Assembly: GCA_025890175.1 (NCBI GenBank)
Contig: JANPYM010000015.1
Span: forward strand, 399,147 to 463,146
Origin: Ciborinia camelliae
Taxonomy: Eukaryota > Ascomycota > Leotiomycetes > Helotiales > Sclerotiniaceae
DNA length: 64,000 bases
Direction: 5' to 3'
Part shown: piece by piece, positions 25,847 through 37,249 of the stretch
Layout of the letters: each line of letters begins with the position of its first letter
How positions within the stretch are numbered: the stretch's first letter is position 1
Notes under the pieces: generated by a model
Told to the model about the DNA's origin: nothing
The model's input: only the letters and a program-made list of their open reading frames with translations
Databases searched by the model: none
Position numbers and translations under genes: made by a program

Positions 25847-26172
25847 CTACTCTCTCGCCGTCACTTCCATATCGTATTTGCTCAAATCTAGGATTCTTTT
25901 CACTCTCGCAACCGAATACTGTCCCACCAGACCACCAACTGAGAATTCATGGTCCATCTTTTCCTGCGGGATGACGTTCGAGGTCAACGAAACCGAACAA
26001 TACTCGCAGCGGTCATGTAAGAAGAGGTTGGTATAGGGTCCTCTCTATCATCTCCCTCGGCATTCAACACATACTTACACAGCGCATACTAAGAGCCTCC
26101 CCGTTGCTCTATCCTCCAATTCATAAGCAGGCCACACGCTTTATGCACAATGTATACTTCGTCAACGACTCA
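25847..26172 (-). pseudogene. Decayed protein-coding gene, unknown family
   Basis: Two segments of convincing coding character on the minus strand. The first (about 26077-26169) reads VVDEVYIVHKACGLLMNWR and on to YALC, but is bounded by TGA (26170-26172) and interrupted by TAG (26089-26091). The second (25847-26044) is a clean 65-codon frame with DRCEYCSVSL and LVGQYSVARVKRILDLSKYD to a natural-looking stop. A GTAAGT donor and TAG acceptor lie between them, as expected for an intron. Further upstream (about 26173-26300) another frame is open, implying a frameshift. The in-frame stops could each arise by one C-to-T change. No protein could be made as it stands. Confidence 0.5.
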
Positions 26173-26576
26173 GAGCATCACCGTGTTGTTCGGTGTTCAC
26201 AGTTGGAAGAAGCATTTGTTCACGCACAGAGTATGCGTCATCTTGTGCAGTAATGATGTTCTTGACTTATGTACTTTGGATTATGGGATGGGACGCATAG
26301 TTCAACTTAGTACTAGACACATTCGACAAACATCCCTTTTGCAAATATCAATCAATAGCACAGCCCTTGCAGCCGGCAGAAAACACTGTATATAATTTGA
26401 TTTTTTTCAGATTTCATTTAAATATGATGTACATCAGAAGCTAAAGTACATGTTGAGACCAGGACCATCGAGAACATAATACAGAAGCTCCATTCAATTG
26501 TTGCTAGAGAGGGCAGACAATCTATTATGATTAGACGAATGCGTAAAGATTATAGATAGCAAGACTCTATGTGTAG

Positions 26577-26618
<42 letters not shown>

Positions 26619-27099
26619 AGGTATGTACTTTGAACGAGGCGGAGATGAGAGAGATATATATCACAGTCCTTACCCCCATCTCTGAGCCCAAACACACTCT
26701 CTCAAAAACTGAAGCGCAGTCAGCATCCCCTCACAGGTATATTCCACACGTTATCGTTAGTAAAGCAAATGAATATCCACTTAGCCATTTTATATGCTTT
26801 GCTTTGCCTGTTGAAAATGGCTGGGGAGCTGTATCAAGATGATGCGGCCACATGATGTAAATGCGATGACATATGTTAAAGCGATATGCAGCTGCTGTAT
26901 ATTCAGTAGTGTAGGCAGAAATATTATTCATAATTTACATAAGACATACCATCCCCAAGCCAGAACACCATGCTCCAATGTTGTAAACACCTTCCGAGTG
27001 AGTACGTATGTATAAAATCTGAGAAAAGACCTATCCCGGCACGAGCCAGTTACCTTCGCTCCACTGTGGGTATTTCTTCATGTCAGCTTCGCCCTCGAC
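26173..27099. other. Intergenic, with TA microsatellite
   Basis: The upper part of the decayed gene may extend to about 26300. A pure TA dinucleotide run covers about 26588-26615. The remainder is the downstream side of PRP21. No supported gene. Confidence 0.5.
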
Positions 27100-28805
27100 C
27101 TATTTCCGGTCACCAAATTTCTGGTGTATTGCCCGGATTTGCTCTTCCACATTTACATTCTGCATCATTTCATATCGTGCCCGGTCTGTCTTATCCAAAG
27201 GAGTCCCGTCGTAACCATTCGCCGCCTTCTTTCTTCGGGCGGCTTCTTCTTCTGTTATAGGCTGGCCTGTAACTCCGTCGAAGATGTCACTTCTTTGACT
27301 TGCTAAGCGCTTGAGGTTGTTAGCTACATCTTGTGTTGAGAGATTAGTTGTTGCATAACGGCTCTCTGCTTTTGCTTTCTGTTCTTTCCACCTAGGATCA
27401 AGTAATTCAACTGTAAGATTGTAAGACGGTGGTGTAAATCAGAGGGATTTAGGTGTTAACTTACTTCTCATATGAGCATCGAGCTCATCATAAGGAATCT
27501 GTTGATTGCAGTTCGGGCAAAGGGCCATTTGCTGTTTGTTGGCAGCCCTAGCGGCAGCTCTGGGAACGTAGTTCTCCTTTATTCTCATAGGTGCGGCACC
27601 ACCCTTTGCTTCAGCTTGTGCTTGCTGAGCACGAGCTCTAGCCTCCGTTCGCTCTCGTATTCTTTCTTCTTCATCCTCTTCTTCGTTGTTCCTCTGGCGG
27701 GGGTCTTGGTATTGTGGTTGATATGATGGTTGGGGCACTGGAGGCGGTGCCATATTATATTGTTGTTGGGCATATGACCCATCGAATATTCCATCGTCTC
27801 CGGGCATGGCCTCTTCGATGCGCATATGAGTCGAATTAATCGACATTTGTGCCTTTTGGTCCAGAGAGGCAAATTGAAGCTCGTTGAGCGATGTTGGAGG
27901 AGGTAAGTTCGTCTGATCATCAGCCTCCGTGAAGATAACAGTCTCTACCACGACAAAGTCATGCCAATCAATTTGCGCATATGAAAGTTTCTCCTTTTCG
28001 ACCTCCTCTTCCTTCTTCTGCTTCTGCTCGTCTTGGAATTTGAACCACTCCGCCCTTTGCTTAGCTCTACCTAAAACGTAGAACTTATCATCTACATTGG
28101 CCTGTAATTCTTTGATCCTCTCCTGCTGCATCTTTCCACCTTCTCCATCCATACCACTTGCCCGTAACAATACAGTGTATTGATCAATCAATCGTTGGAA
28201 GAAGTTGTGTAAGCTGTGGTTAGGTCTCAAGAAGTCGAATTGATAGTTCCCCGTTTCTCTCTGAGAAAGTGTCGTCATGAATTGTCTACCATTCTTTGCA
28301 ACAAATAGAGCAGTTAGACGGACTACTTCCAGATCCTGTGCACTGATGTTCGGCATGCGCGCTGAGAAATGGAACTCCGGTGGTTCAGGCGGTCCTTTAG
28401 GTTTCTCTGCTTCGGCTGGAGCTTCTCCAGCTCTACCCGCTGCAACCGCAGTTCCTCTTCCCTCTTTGATCTCGCTGAGTCGCCATAGGTAATATGCATT
28501 GTATGAATCATTGGCGCTAAGGAAGGAGAACTTGGGGTTAGTTCTCTCTTTTTCTCTGATGCGATCTACGATTGTCAGCTTGATGTTGATGCAATACATT
28601 GGCAGCCCTCACCTTCGAAATTGATTCCGTTTCGCGCTACATATCCTGCTGTCTTCTCGAGAATAGCTGTTGCAATGTTAGATGATCATGCTCCTAATGT
28701 TGATTTTGATCGCGTACCTTTAATTTCTTTTGGTGGTAGTACCACGCCTTGAGGTGGTTTTATTTCATCAAGAGCTGCGACAGCATCCGCAACTGAAGGT
28801 GCCAT
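27100..28805 (-). CDS. PRP21: Splicing factor 3A subunit 1 (Prp21/SF3A1)
   Basis: U2 snRNP component (SF3a complex) needed for pre-spliceosome assembly. Four exons, 28718-28805, 28613-28666, 27465-28565 and 27100-27410, give 517 residues. Two SURP modules are visible: about 22-80 (ILEKTAGYVARNG ... NAYYLWRL) and about 115-180 (VVRLTALFVAKNGRQF ... LHNFFQRLIDQY). The PRP21-like domain and a charged, Pro/Gln-rich stretch follow, then a small CPNCNQQIPYDELDAHMR zinc-like motif. It ends with the conserved DVANNLKRLASQRSDIFDG and QIRAIHQKFG. There is no C-terminal ubiquitin-like domain, as is usual in fungi. It shares its start region with ADE1. Confidence 0.93.
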
Positions 28806-29132
28806 ATCGAGTACTGAGACTGGTTATATATGGATTACCTTTACTTTACGTGGTTGTTGTTTGAATTACTATTATCTTTTGCAAAGAAATGCGACCAGCA
28901 GCCTTTACACTGAAATGTCACAACCTTGCACAAAAGCTCTAGAGTCGGAACTTAGTTTCACCGACATCCGATATATATCCGATCTGTATACCCCACGATT
29001 GTTTACCCCACTATCAATTGGGACATTCAAATTATTTTCATATACACATTGATTGTACAGGTTGAGGACTTCGACTTGAGTTTCCCTTGATATTTACACA
29101 AAAGTACGACGTAATACCACATCTTATCAACA
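28806..29132. promoter_or_regulatory. Divergent promoter of PRP21 and ADE1
   Basis: 327 bp separate the two ATGs, so both genes must be driven from here. No specific factor site is claimed. Confidence 0.6.
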
Positions 29133-30114
29133 ATGTCAGAATCCGCTCTTACCACCTTGACCCTCAATGGTCTCCCAAAAATCGCAGAAGGAAAAGTTCG
29201 AAATCTCTATGAGATCGACGAAAAGACCCTTCTATTCGTCGCATCTGATCGCATTTCAGCTTATGATGTGATTATGGAAAATGTATGACTTCTCTCTCCT
29301 AATGCTTGAACATAGCTCATACATACAGGGAATTCCCTCTAAAGGCGCACTCCTCACCCTCCTTTCCGCGCATTGGTTTGAGGTCCTCACTACTTTAATC
29401 CCCGATCTCAAAACCCACTTTCTTACACTCTCCCTCCCTTCCTCCATCTCCTCATCCCAACATTCACTTCTCCGTAATCGGTCCATGCAAGTTCGCAAAC
29501 TCAAGATCTTCCCTATCGAAGCCATCGTGCGAGGATACATCACTGGTTCCGCCTGGAAAGAATACCAAAAGTCATCTACTGTCCATGGCATCCAAATAGC
29601 CGCGGGACTTCAAAATTCTCAAGCCTTCCCTCAAGGAGCAATTTATACACCTTCCACGAAAGCAGAAGCTGGTCAAAATGACGAGAACATTCATCCTTCA
29701 AAGGCAGCCGAGATCGTAGGCGAGAAATACGCGCAGCGCATTGAAGATTTGGCAATAAAGTTATACACTGCTGCCCGAGATTATGCTGCAGAGCGAGGTA
29801 TCATCATTGCGGATACTAAATTCGAGTTTGGATTAGACGAGGAAACCGATGAGGTAGTTCTCGTAGATGAGGTTTTGACACCGGACTCGAGTAGATTCTG
29901 GCCTGCGTCCAAATACGAGCTTGGAGAGGAACAAGAAAGTTACGATAAACAATTCTTGAGAAACTGGTTGACGAAGGAGGGGCTTAAGGGTAAACAAGGA
30001 GTTGCAATGCCGGAGGACATTATGTCACAAACAGCTGAGAAGTATCGAGAAGCATTTGAGAAATTGACGGGCAGAAAATGGGAAGATGCTTTGAAAGAAG
30101 GGGAGACTAAATGA
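29133..30114 (+). CDS. ADE1: SAICAR synthetase (purine biosynthesis)
   Basis: Phosphoribosylaminoimidazole-succinocarboxamide synthase; joins aspartate to CAIR in de novo purine synthesis, in the cytosol. Two exons, 29133-29282 and 29329-30114, with a 46-bp intron, give 311 residues, the usual length for the monofunctional fungal enzyme. Family motifs are GKVRNLYEIDEKTLLFVASDR near the N-terminus, EAIVRGYITGSAWKEY, the substrate loop ending in FEFGLDE, and DEVLTPDSSRFWP. The start follows an A-rich leader (ATCAACAATG). Confidence 0.96.
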
Positions 30115-30925
30115 GTATAGCATATATGAATGTAGATAGCAATGAAGCAATCAGATATACCCCTCAAGATGTGATTAAATGCTGTGATCTCTGTATTCTT
30201 ATACTGTCCTCGGCCCAATAAATATTTTATAACCATTTCTACCTTTTCGTGCTAACCCCAATCTGGGACATAGGGTTGGGGGACATGGGGTGTTCAATGT
30301 GCAACTTTAATATGAAGTTTTGAAAAGGGGGTGTCGAGTTTCTCGAGAAGCTTAAGAATATCGACTTTCAATCATTCAACTTAGATCCGGACATTGATAT
30401 TCGATCTCGTCTCATCCCTTTCAGACATTCTTCGCTTGCCTTGCCCGGCCCACATCTACCCTCATCCACGCATCGAACAAGACATATCTACTGGGAGTAG
30501 CCAGTAACTGTATCCTACAAACTTACCCCAATCCCGAGCCGGTCACTGATAATTACAAGCGAATCAAATTAGCCCAAGGAACGAATAAGACCCATATCAT
30601 ATCTCTTCAATTATTCCACAGCATTAATCTTATCTTATTTCATGGCACCCATAACCATGGTGGCATCATATCCGCCGATGAACCTAGCTATTGTTATTGT
30701 CTTCCCGGTAAGCCATTAATTATGCACAATAAGCAAGGTATAGTATGTACCGATTTAACCTCCCCCCCCCAATTTCAAAATAACGCCTTTGCATTTCAGC
30801 CAGCAATGAGCCATGAGAACCATGACAGAACTCCTGCTCCCTTCTTTTTGCCGGACTCCCAAATAATTCAAACCCAACAATTATTAGTCGTAACATGATA
30901 ATGAATCCCAACTCGCATTTAGCTA
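30115..30925. other. Convergent 3' region of ADE1 and SEC2
   Basis: About 810 bp of non-coding sequence between two convergent genes. No feature beyond presumed 3' UTRs. Confidence 0.5.
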
Positions 30926-33052
30926 TTAGAAAGCTCCGGGTATAGCAATTGAAAGCTTTTCGAGGTCTTCACTGATTTCGATGGACTCCTCGTTCGCCGA
31001 GGAGCACTCGGATTGTGGCGTTTCATCTGTTGCATTAGGACCGTCTTCCTCTTTGCTTGATTGTTTCCATGCCTGATGTCCCCCTTCAGACTCTGAAATT
31101 ACAACATCTGGCTGATCCGGTTCCGGCTCCGATTCCGGCTCCGATTCCGGCTTCGTTACCACTGCCTCTTCAGAACCCTGATGCATCAACTCAGAATCAA
31201 TAATTGAAATATCAGACTTTTCTACTTCATCTCGAAGTGGACTAGGAAGAATCTCTCCGTCCCCCAACTTTCTCCCAAATCCGGTTAGGTTGACGGGTGA
31301 GAGTTGGCTAGTTGGTGTAATGTCTCGGGGTATAATCTCGATGGATCTGTCCGATTCTCCACTGATCTTGCGTCTCCTTTCATCGTGACTTGAGCGAGGA
31401 CTCCGAGATGACTCTTGATTCCAAGATTGAACACATGGGATAACACCACCACCAATACGGCACCAGAACATTCGCTCTCTCAACCTGACACTCTCCTCCC
31501 ACGCGGCGTTATCAGATTCTTCACCTTCACATTTCCAGTGACCTTCTTTAAGGAGGCGCAAGAAACTCATAAATCCACAGGTAGAACGGACGCGCGCTAG
31601 ACAGTATAGACATAAGGGATACCTTTGCGCATTGTCGCTTTCGCTCGTTCGAAATCTATGACTTCTGATATGTTCTGGACCCTTTCGATTTTCTCCACAA
31701 AGAGAACAGGCAAATGCATATGGCTTAATGGACGAAGGAATTGGTTCAACGACTAGCGACCCTTCACATACAGCATTCAATACTGTCCTTCGAGCCAGCC
31801 AAGAAAGTCCTGGGGCGTTATCGAGACGAAGCGTGGGTTCAATATCCTCAGCCAAAGCTCGTTTATAGAATTTCGTCTCCTTCAATGGAGTCAGAGAATT
31901 AGGACCATCTCTTGACCCCGAGCTCACGTTTGAGGCTGGTGTAGTCGGTGTTGCGGGAGAAGATCCAAATGTACCCAATGTTGAGATAGAAGTTGTTGAT
32001 CCGTTATTTGGTGCATGGGGTGCCGATCCGGTGTATGCTCCTAATCCCAAGCCCAGTCCAATAGCCCCATAAGACCCACTAGAAGCGCGGCTGCTAACAA
32101 CAATATTCTTCGACATGCGTAGTAAAGAGATAAAATCATCGTAAGCTCCAAGATCAGTTCGAAGGACGGGTTGAATCAGGTGAAAGAAACTCGTAGGATA
32201 CGAGGGCGATACGGGTTCCGGAATTGATGAAGACTGTATTGAATCTGAGTTGTACGCATTCCCGTCTTTGGCATCGGTTTGATACAATGCTGGGGTTGGT
32301 GGCGCAGTGCCATTTTTTTGGTTTGTTTGGTCATCCTGTTCCTCGGTCATATGTTCCATAACTTGTTTTAATTCAGACAATTGCTCTTGTTGTGACTTCA
32401 ATAGATTCTCTGCCTCCTGCAGCTGTGCTTTTAGTTGATCATTCTTCTTATTCACAATATCATACTCCTTCTGTGCTTGCCCTCGAGCTGTAATAACCAT
32501 CTGCCAATGTCAGCATATATTTAAATACAAACCCATACTCCGACCAACCTTGTTTGCCTCTTCAAATAAAGCCGTCGTGAGGTTCTCCAATTCTAGTTCA
32601 ATACTCTTCTTGTCTTTCTCAACCCCTCTCCTTTTATTCTTCTCATCTACTAAGGTTGCGACAAGTTTGGCCTTCTCAGCCTCGGCCACCGAACTCAGTA
32701 TCAATATTCCATTCGCGACCAGGGATTTATGCTCCATGCTCTCTCGTTCCAGTTGCTTGTTTCGTTCCCTTAAAGTCTCGAGTTCATGTCGGGTGGCGTT
32801 TAAAGTATCATCGAGGGTTGTCTGCTGATTGATCGCATTTATAAGCTTTTTGCTCAATGTCGTAACCTCCTCGCTCAAATGTGCACTGCTCAGCTCTGCA
32901 TACTGCTCTTGACTCGAGACAGGTGGATCAACTATAGGCGACGAGACTCTACTCCGAGGATCGGGAAGAGTGCTCAGATTCTCCTCTTGATCCATGTAAG
33001 GAGTGAAAGGCCTTGGAGTAGGTATTCCAGGGGCGTTCGATACCGTAGCCAT
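30926..33052 (-). CDS. SEC2: Rab guanine nucleotide exchange factor Sec2
   Basis: Exchange factor for the Rab GTPase Sec4, acting on secretory vesicles on their way to the growing tip. Exons 32549-33052 and 30926-32500, with a 48-bp intron, give 692 residues. The Sec2p coiled coil runs from about 50 to 235, and the exon junction falls in its most conserved part (LTTALFEEANK-MVITARGQA). A Cys-containing module (CSLCGENRKGPEHIRSHRFR ... YPLCLYCLARVR) follows in the middle, and a long acidic disordered tail includes a SESEPESEPEPD run. The Cys module is common in filamentous-fungal Sec2 proteins and absent in budding yeast, as far as I recall. Confidence 0.9.
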
Positions 33053-34680
33053 TGTTGGCAGGGTGGTAGTAGATATGGATTTCGTTATCGCCTTTGTAGA
33101 TGAGCCCGAAACAGAGCGGATGTGTTGTAAGGAGCGACGGTGGTTATATTGAGTCCATCCAGCAATGTGGATGAAGCTGTACGAATGGTTGCATTATTAG
33201 TTGTTGAAATTCATCTTCTCATAATTTTTGGGCCGATGATAAATGATAAATGATAAATGAAATTGATGAAGTGTTGAAGGAATGCAAAACATTTTCAACA
33301 AGAGTTGTAGTACGGGTAGGCACTAGGTAATAGGTAGGCATGTGCTATTGAAATAACTTACTCGGACATTTGGGTTCTTTGAAGAGGCTTAGAGCCTCGT
33401 TCCTGATTAGAAAGCGACCAATAGCAAAGAAATCGGAGTTCACGATTATTACGTAGCGTAGGAGATTAGCGGCAGTAAATAATGTACGTAGCTAGGAAGG
33501 TAATGTATGTAGTAGGGTAGGATGTAGGTAGGACCTGGTAGGTACAGTACAACACAGTACAGCATAGGACATTCAAACTTTTTCGTATTCTTGTGTTGAT
33601 GCTTTATGCTTTATGCTTTATGTAGGGAGGAAGGGAGGGAGGTACCTTGGTAGGTACTGTACGTATTTGGTATTTGAGGAAAGGTGAATTATAAAGGGAT
33701 TGAATTGGATTGGATTGAATTGAACTGAGTCGGATTGAATTGGATTGAATTGGATTGAATTGAAGTTATAGAGTAAGAGTAGAAGAAGAAATGAGTACCG
33801 GCCGGTATGGTACCTAGGTATGTAAACTTGGAAAGTATGTAGAAGAGAAAGAAAAAAGGAAGAAGAAAAAGAAGACTAAGAACAAGGACAAGGACAAGAA
33901 GAAGAAGAATAAGAATAAGAAGAAGAAGAAGTAGCCCGAGTCTAATAATCGTAGGTAATTATTGTAATGGTACCTACGTACTCAAGAAAGTTGTAGTTGT
34001 GATAAATGAGTGAGAGAGGAAAGAATCCAAAGGTTGAAAGGTAAACAAGTACCGTGCTACCTATTTTAATCCTGTAATATTATCTGTACCTTTGGGTACT
34101 AGGTAGGTAGGTAATAATAGAAGTGAGTTGAGGATTCGTCCCGTCGGCTTTGATTGAACAGATTGAATTTCCGATAATCAATGATCCCTTACCTTACCTA
34201 GTACGTACCTAGGTACCTAGGTAATGTAATGGTACTATGATAATAATACCTACCTAATGATCATGTAATCAATGTAATCAAAATTATCAGAATCAAAATA
34301 CGCAAGCAGGAAAACGATGTGGCGATGGACTGTATTGTACTGTATTATTGTCCTATACATACCTCTTACCACTCTTACCATTACCCGTGGACACCTAAAC
34401 GTTAAACACCCCATCAAAATGTAGAGGGAAAAGGAAAAAGGAAAAACCTTGGAAGTAAAAGTAAAAGGACCTAATAAAAAAAAGGCAAGGGGAAAAAAAG
34501 GAAAGGAAAGAGGTATTGTATTGTTTGGGTAGGTAATATTCGATAGATACTAGAATCCCGTCTACATAGATAGGATAATAATAATAAAAGTACCGACTAC
34601 CTACCTGGTACGGAGGTGTACTTCTAGAGTCTGCGACGAATCATGTGCCAGTATTCAACCTTGGAAGCTTACCTAACTGT
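33053..34680. promoter_or_regulatory. SEC2 upstream region, repeat-rich
   Basis: Non-coding. It contains GATAAAT repeats (about 33236-33259), TTGAATTGGA-type repeats (about 33695-33765), a polypurine tract of about 95 bp on the + strand (33839-33934, so pyrimidine-rich on the SEC2 sense strand), and TACCTAGGTA palindromes at 33811-33820, 34206-34215 and 34214-34223. Confidence 0.5.
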
Positions 34681-34812
34681 CCAGTGTCCTGTCCAGTGTC
34701 CTGTCCAGTGTCCTGTCCTGTGTCCTGTCCTGTGTCCTGTCCTGTGTCCTGTCCTGTGTCCTGTCCTGTGTCCTGTCCTGTGTCCTGTCCTGTGTCCTGT
34801 CCTGTGTCCTGT
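34681..34812. repeat. 12-bp minisatellite, 11 units
   Basis: Eleven head-to-tail 12-bp units with no length change. The first three read CCAGTGTCCTGT and the other eight CCTGTGTCCTGT, followed by a degenerate tail to about 34831. Because 12 is a multiple of three, reading frames stay open through it and encode Cys-Pro-Val-type repeats. I regard those as artefacts. Confidence 0.95.
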
Positions 34813-34954
34813 GACTCCTGTCCTGTCCTCTCTCCTCTGGGGCTCCGTATTTCGTCCTTTCTTAGGGGTAACTGAGAGCCCAGTCAGAGAGGGGGGAGGA
34901 GGAAAGACAAAGGAAGGAGGAAGGGGAGAATACTATTTTTGATGACTATCTACA

Positions 34955-34996
34955 ATAGAACATAGAACATAGAACATAGAACATAGAACATAGAAC
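34955..34996. repeat. ATAGAAC heptamer repeat, 6 units
   Basis: Six perfect tandem copies of the 7-mer ATAGAAC. Confidence 0.9.
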
Positions 34997-35230
34997 ATTG
35001 ATTCCAAATTGATTTCAACTACCAGACTTTATGCATTTATTTATTTGATATCAACATCGACATATCTACTAGGTCCAAGGGTACTTCAATCAATGCATAC
35101 ATCCAATCCAAGACTCGGTCCCTTTTTCATTTGATATTGTGTTCTCTTGTGCCAGCCAGCTGTCACGTGATTGAAGGTTAGATATCATCAGATGAGGTGC
35201 GGGTATCTACGGAGTACTACAAGTCAGGGA

Positions 35231-35972
35231 TTAGCTCTTTAAGGAAGGTCTGAACTCATAAGTCCCTCGTGCTTGGCCGGATTTTTCCTCCTGCGGTTTT
35301 TCAATGCTTGCTGGAAATAAACGTTTCCCGCGTACCAAAGCAATCCATATCTGGCTCTCACCCATTCCAGACCTATAGTGTGTAATTATACAAAAGTACG
35401 CGCCTTCCACCAAGTCCTTACTGTGGCTATGCTGTGCCCCCCGCACCATTGGAGCACCAGAGATTGGTCTGCGCGGCTGAATCTCTCGCCTCCTCGATGA
35501 CACGCGTGACAGGTGCCAGAGGTGGACATCGACATGGGGAGCACAGTTCTAGATGCCTACTTAATGCAGTGTGTGTGCACATCCAGGCGAAATATCTCAT
35601 CAGTTGACATCTGCTATCCTATTGCAATTTTCATCCAAATCATGATCATTTCATGCGAAGGGTCCAGAAGAATGGTTGATAAAACTTTGATTCTATATTA
35701 ACACTCACATGAGGTCAATAAATGGCCGGAAAGGTATACGTGACTCGATCCCCAACATTGTGAGATAGCCACCGAGAACTGGTCGTAGGTCTGTTTTGGT
35801 GACACTCTCCCAGGAAACCATGTTGATGGGGAAGTTGTAATGTATTCAAATAAGGCTTCATCCAAAACATGGGGAAATTTGGATGATCAAATGCCAAACT
35901 CGACGGGGGTTGTTCTTGGAACACTTGTGAGGGCTTCGAAGAAGTGGGAAACCTTCTACCTAAGCGTGACAA
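35231..35972 (-). CDS. Weak hypothetical coding region, two open segments
   Basis: Two minus-strand open frames with fairly protein-like composition: 35715-35972 (starts MSRLGRRFPTSSKPSQVF) and 35231-35503 (ends ARGTYEFRPSLKS). A GTGAGT donor lies shortly beyond the first. I could not join the two in frame with confidence and recognise no domain. They may be a species-specific gene, a relic, or chance. Confidence 0.2.
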
Positions 35973-36207
35973 ATACGGCTCCGATATAGAATGGAATGGA
36001 GAGGAGGGTTAAAATGAAATGGGTAGACTTTTTGTTGTTCACCAAAATCCTGTTGCAAAACACATAGCCATGCATGAGCCTGTTGGAAACCTATCAGATT
36101 CTTGAAGGTATTGCACATATTTATTTTGTACCATGCAACGCTAGAAGCCTCTGACCCTCATTGTATCATATCCCGCAAAGAAACCCACACGAACCCCAGC
36201 CCAGAGC

Positions 36208-36982
36208 TTAGATAGTTGTCTCGTATGCAATTGGCACAATTGTCTCTGGTACGTTATCCTTCATCGAAATGGTTCTGGCTTCTCTTGGCATAGCTGGTTG
36301 TCTCTTCAAGTGAACGTGGGTACCGTCGGCCTTCGATTGCTTCTTCAACTCGGCGTTCTTCTTGACTCTGAGGACGAACTCCTCTCTTGAGCGGGAGAGG
36401 GAAACGTGCTCAATTCGGAGGTTGACACGCTTCTCGATGTATCTGTGCTTGACCTTCTTGTAGATGATGACACCAACGGCGCTCTTGGTAACGTTGTAGA
36501 CGACACCAGTCTTTCCGTGGTAAACCTTGTGGGGCATACTGAGGATAAGTCAGTATCAAGCTCATCCTCCGTAAATCGCAGCCCTATTTTCTTCTGTTGC
36601 CATTTCGATTCATCCTAGGAAGTGTATATGTAACTGGTGATTTTGACTAACCCCTTTTGAACGGCACCGTTTGCCTTGATATCAACAATGTCACCGACCC
36701 TATGGATAAATTAGTACTTGGCTATAATTCGAAAATCGGCAGAAATGGAATTCTACATACTTGTACTGGCGCAAGTAGGTCGACAACTTGATCATACCAT
36801 GATCCTTGAAGTTTCTGCTGAATGCATACTGCGAGCGGGTTAGTTATTGCTCCATAACTTCAAAACATCGTCGCCGCATCGAGTTCGAGGCCGTGGCCGT
36901 AGAAATCCTCTCCCAGGGCTACGATTGAAAAAAATCATCAACTCACCCGAGTACCGGCGCGGAGACCTGCTGGGTGACCCAT
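36208..36982 (-). CDS. RPL21: 60S ribosomal protein L21 (eL21)
   Basis: Large-subunit ribosomal protein. Four exons, 36947-36982, 36761-36828, 36652-36699 and 36208-36538, give 160 residues, exactly the eukaryotic L21 length. The sequence runs [55 protein letters not shown] and [18 protein letters not shown], all typical. The first exon codes only 12 residues. It shares a 267-bp start region with RPS9 on the other strand, so two ribosomal protein genes are probably co-regulated. Confidence 0.97.
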
Positions 36983-37249
36983 TTTGTCGATGTAGGATGG
37001 GTATCTAAGGGGAGGTCGAAGTTATTCAGAATTTGTCGATATCTTTCGTCGACAAGTTGACGCTGGTATCGCCCATGGAACTTGCAACTTTTCTTCGCTT
37101 ATTTTTGCGCCTTCCCAATTTGGTAGTAGCTCGGGTCAAATGCCCTAACTTGTGTCCGGGAACCTCGAAAAATAGCTGGAACAAAATTTACAACCAGCGA
37201 TCAATAACTTCACGACAATCGACAAGAGTCGCTCGACGCATCAGCAAAA
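36983..37249. promoter_or_regulatory. Bidirectional ribosomal-protein promoter (RPL21/RPS9)
   Basis: 267 bp between the two ATGs. A CCCTAA element lies at 37143-37148, a telomere-like core of the kind bound by Tbf1-type factors in other fungi at ribosomal-protein promoters. Its role here is inference. Confidence 0.6.

Noticed and set aside
34643..34942. Overlapping Cys-Pro-Val repeat open frames
   Set aside because: Produced by a 12-bp minisatellite whose length is a multiple of three.
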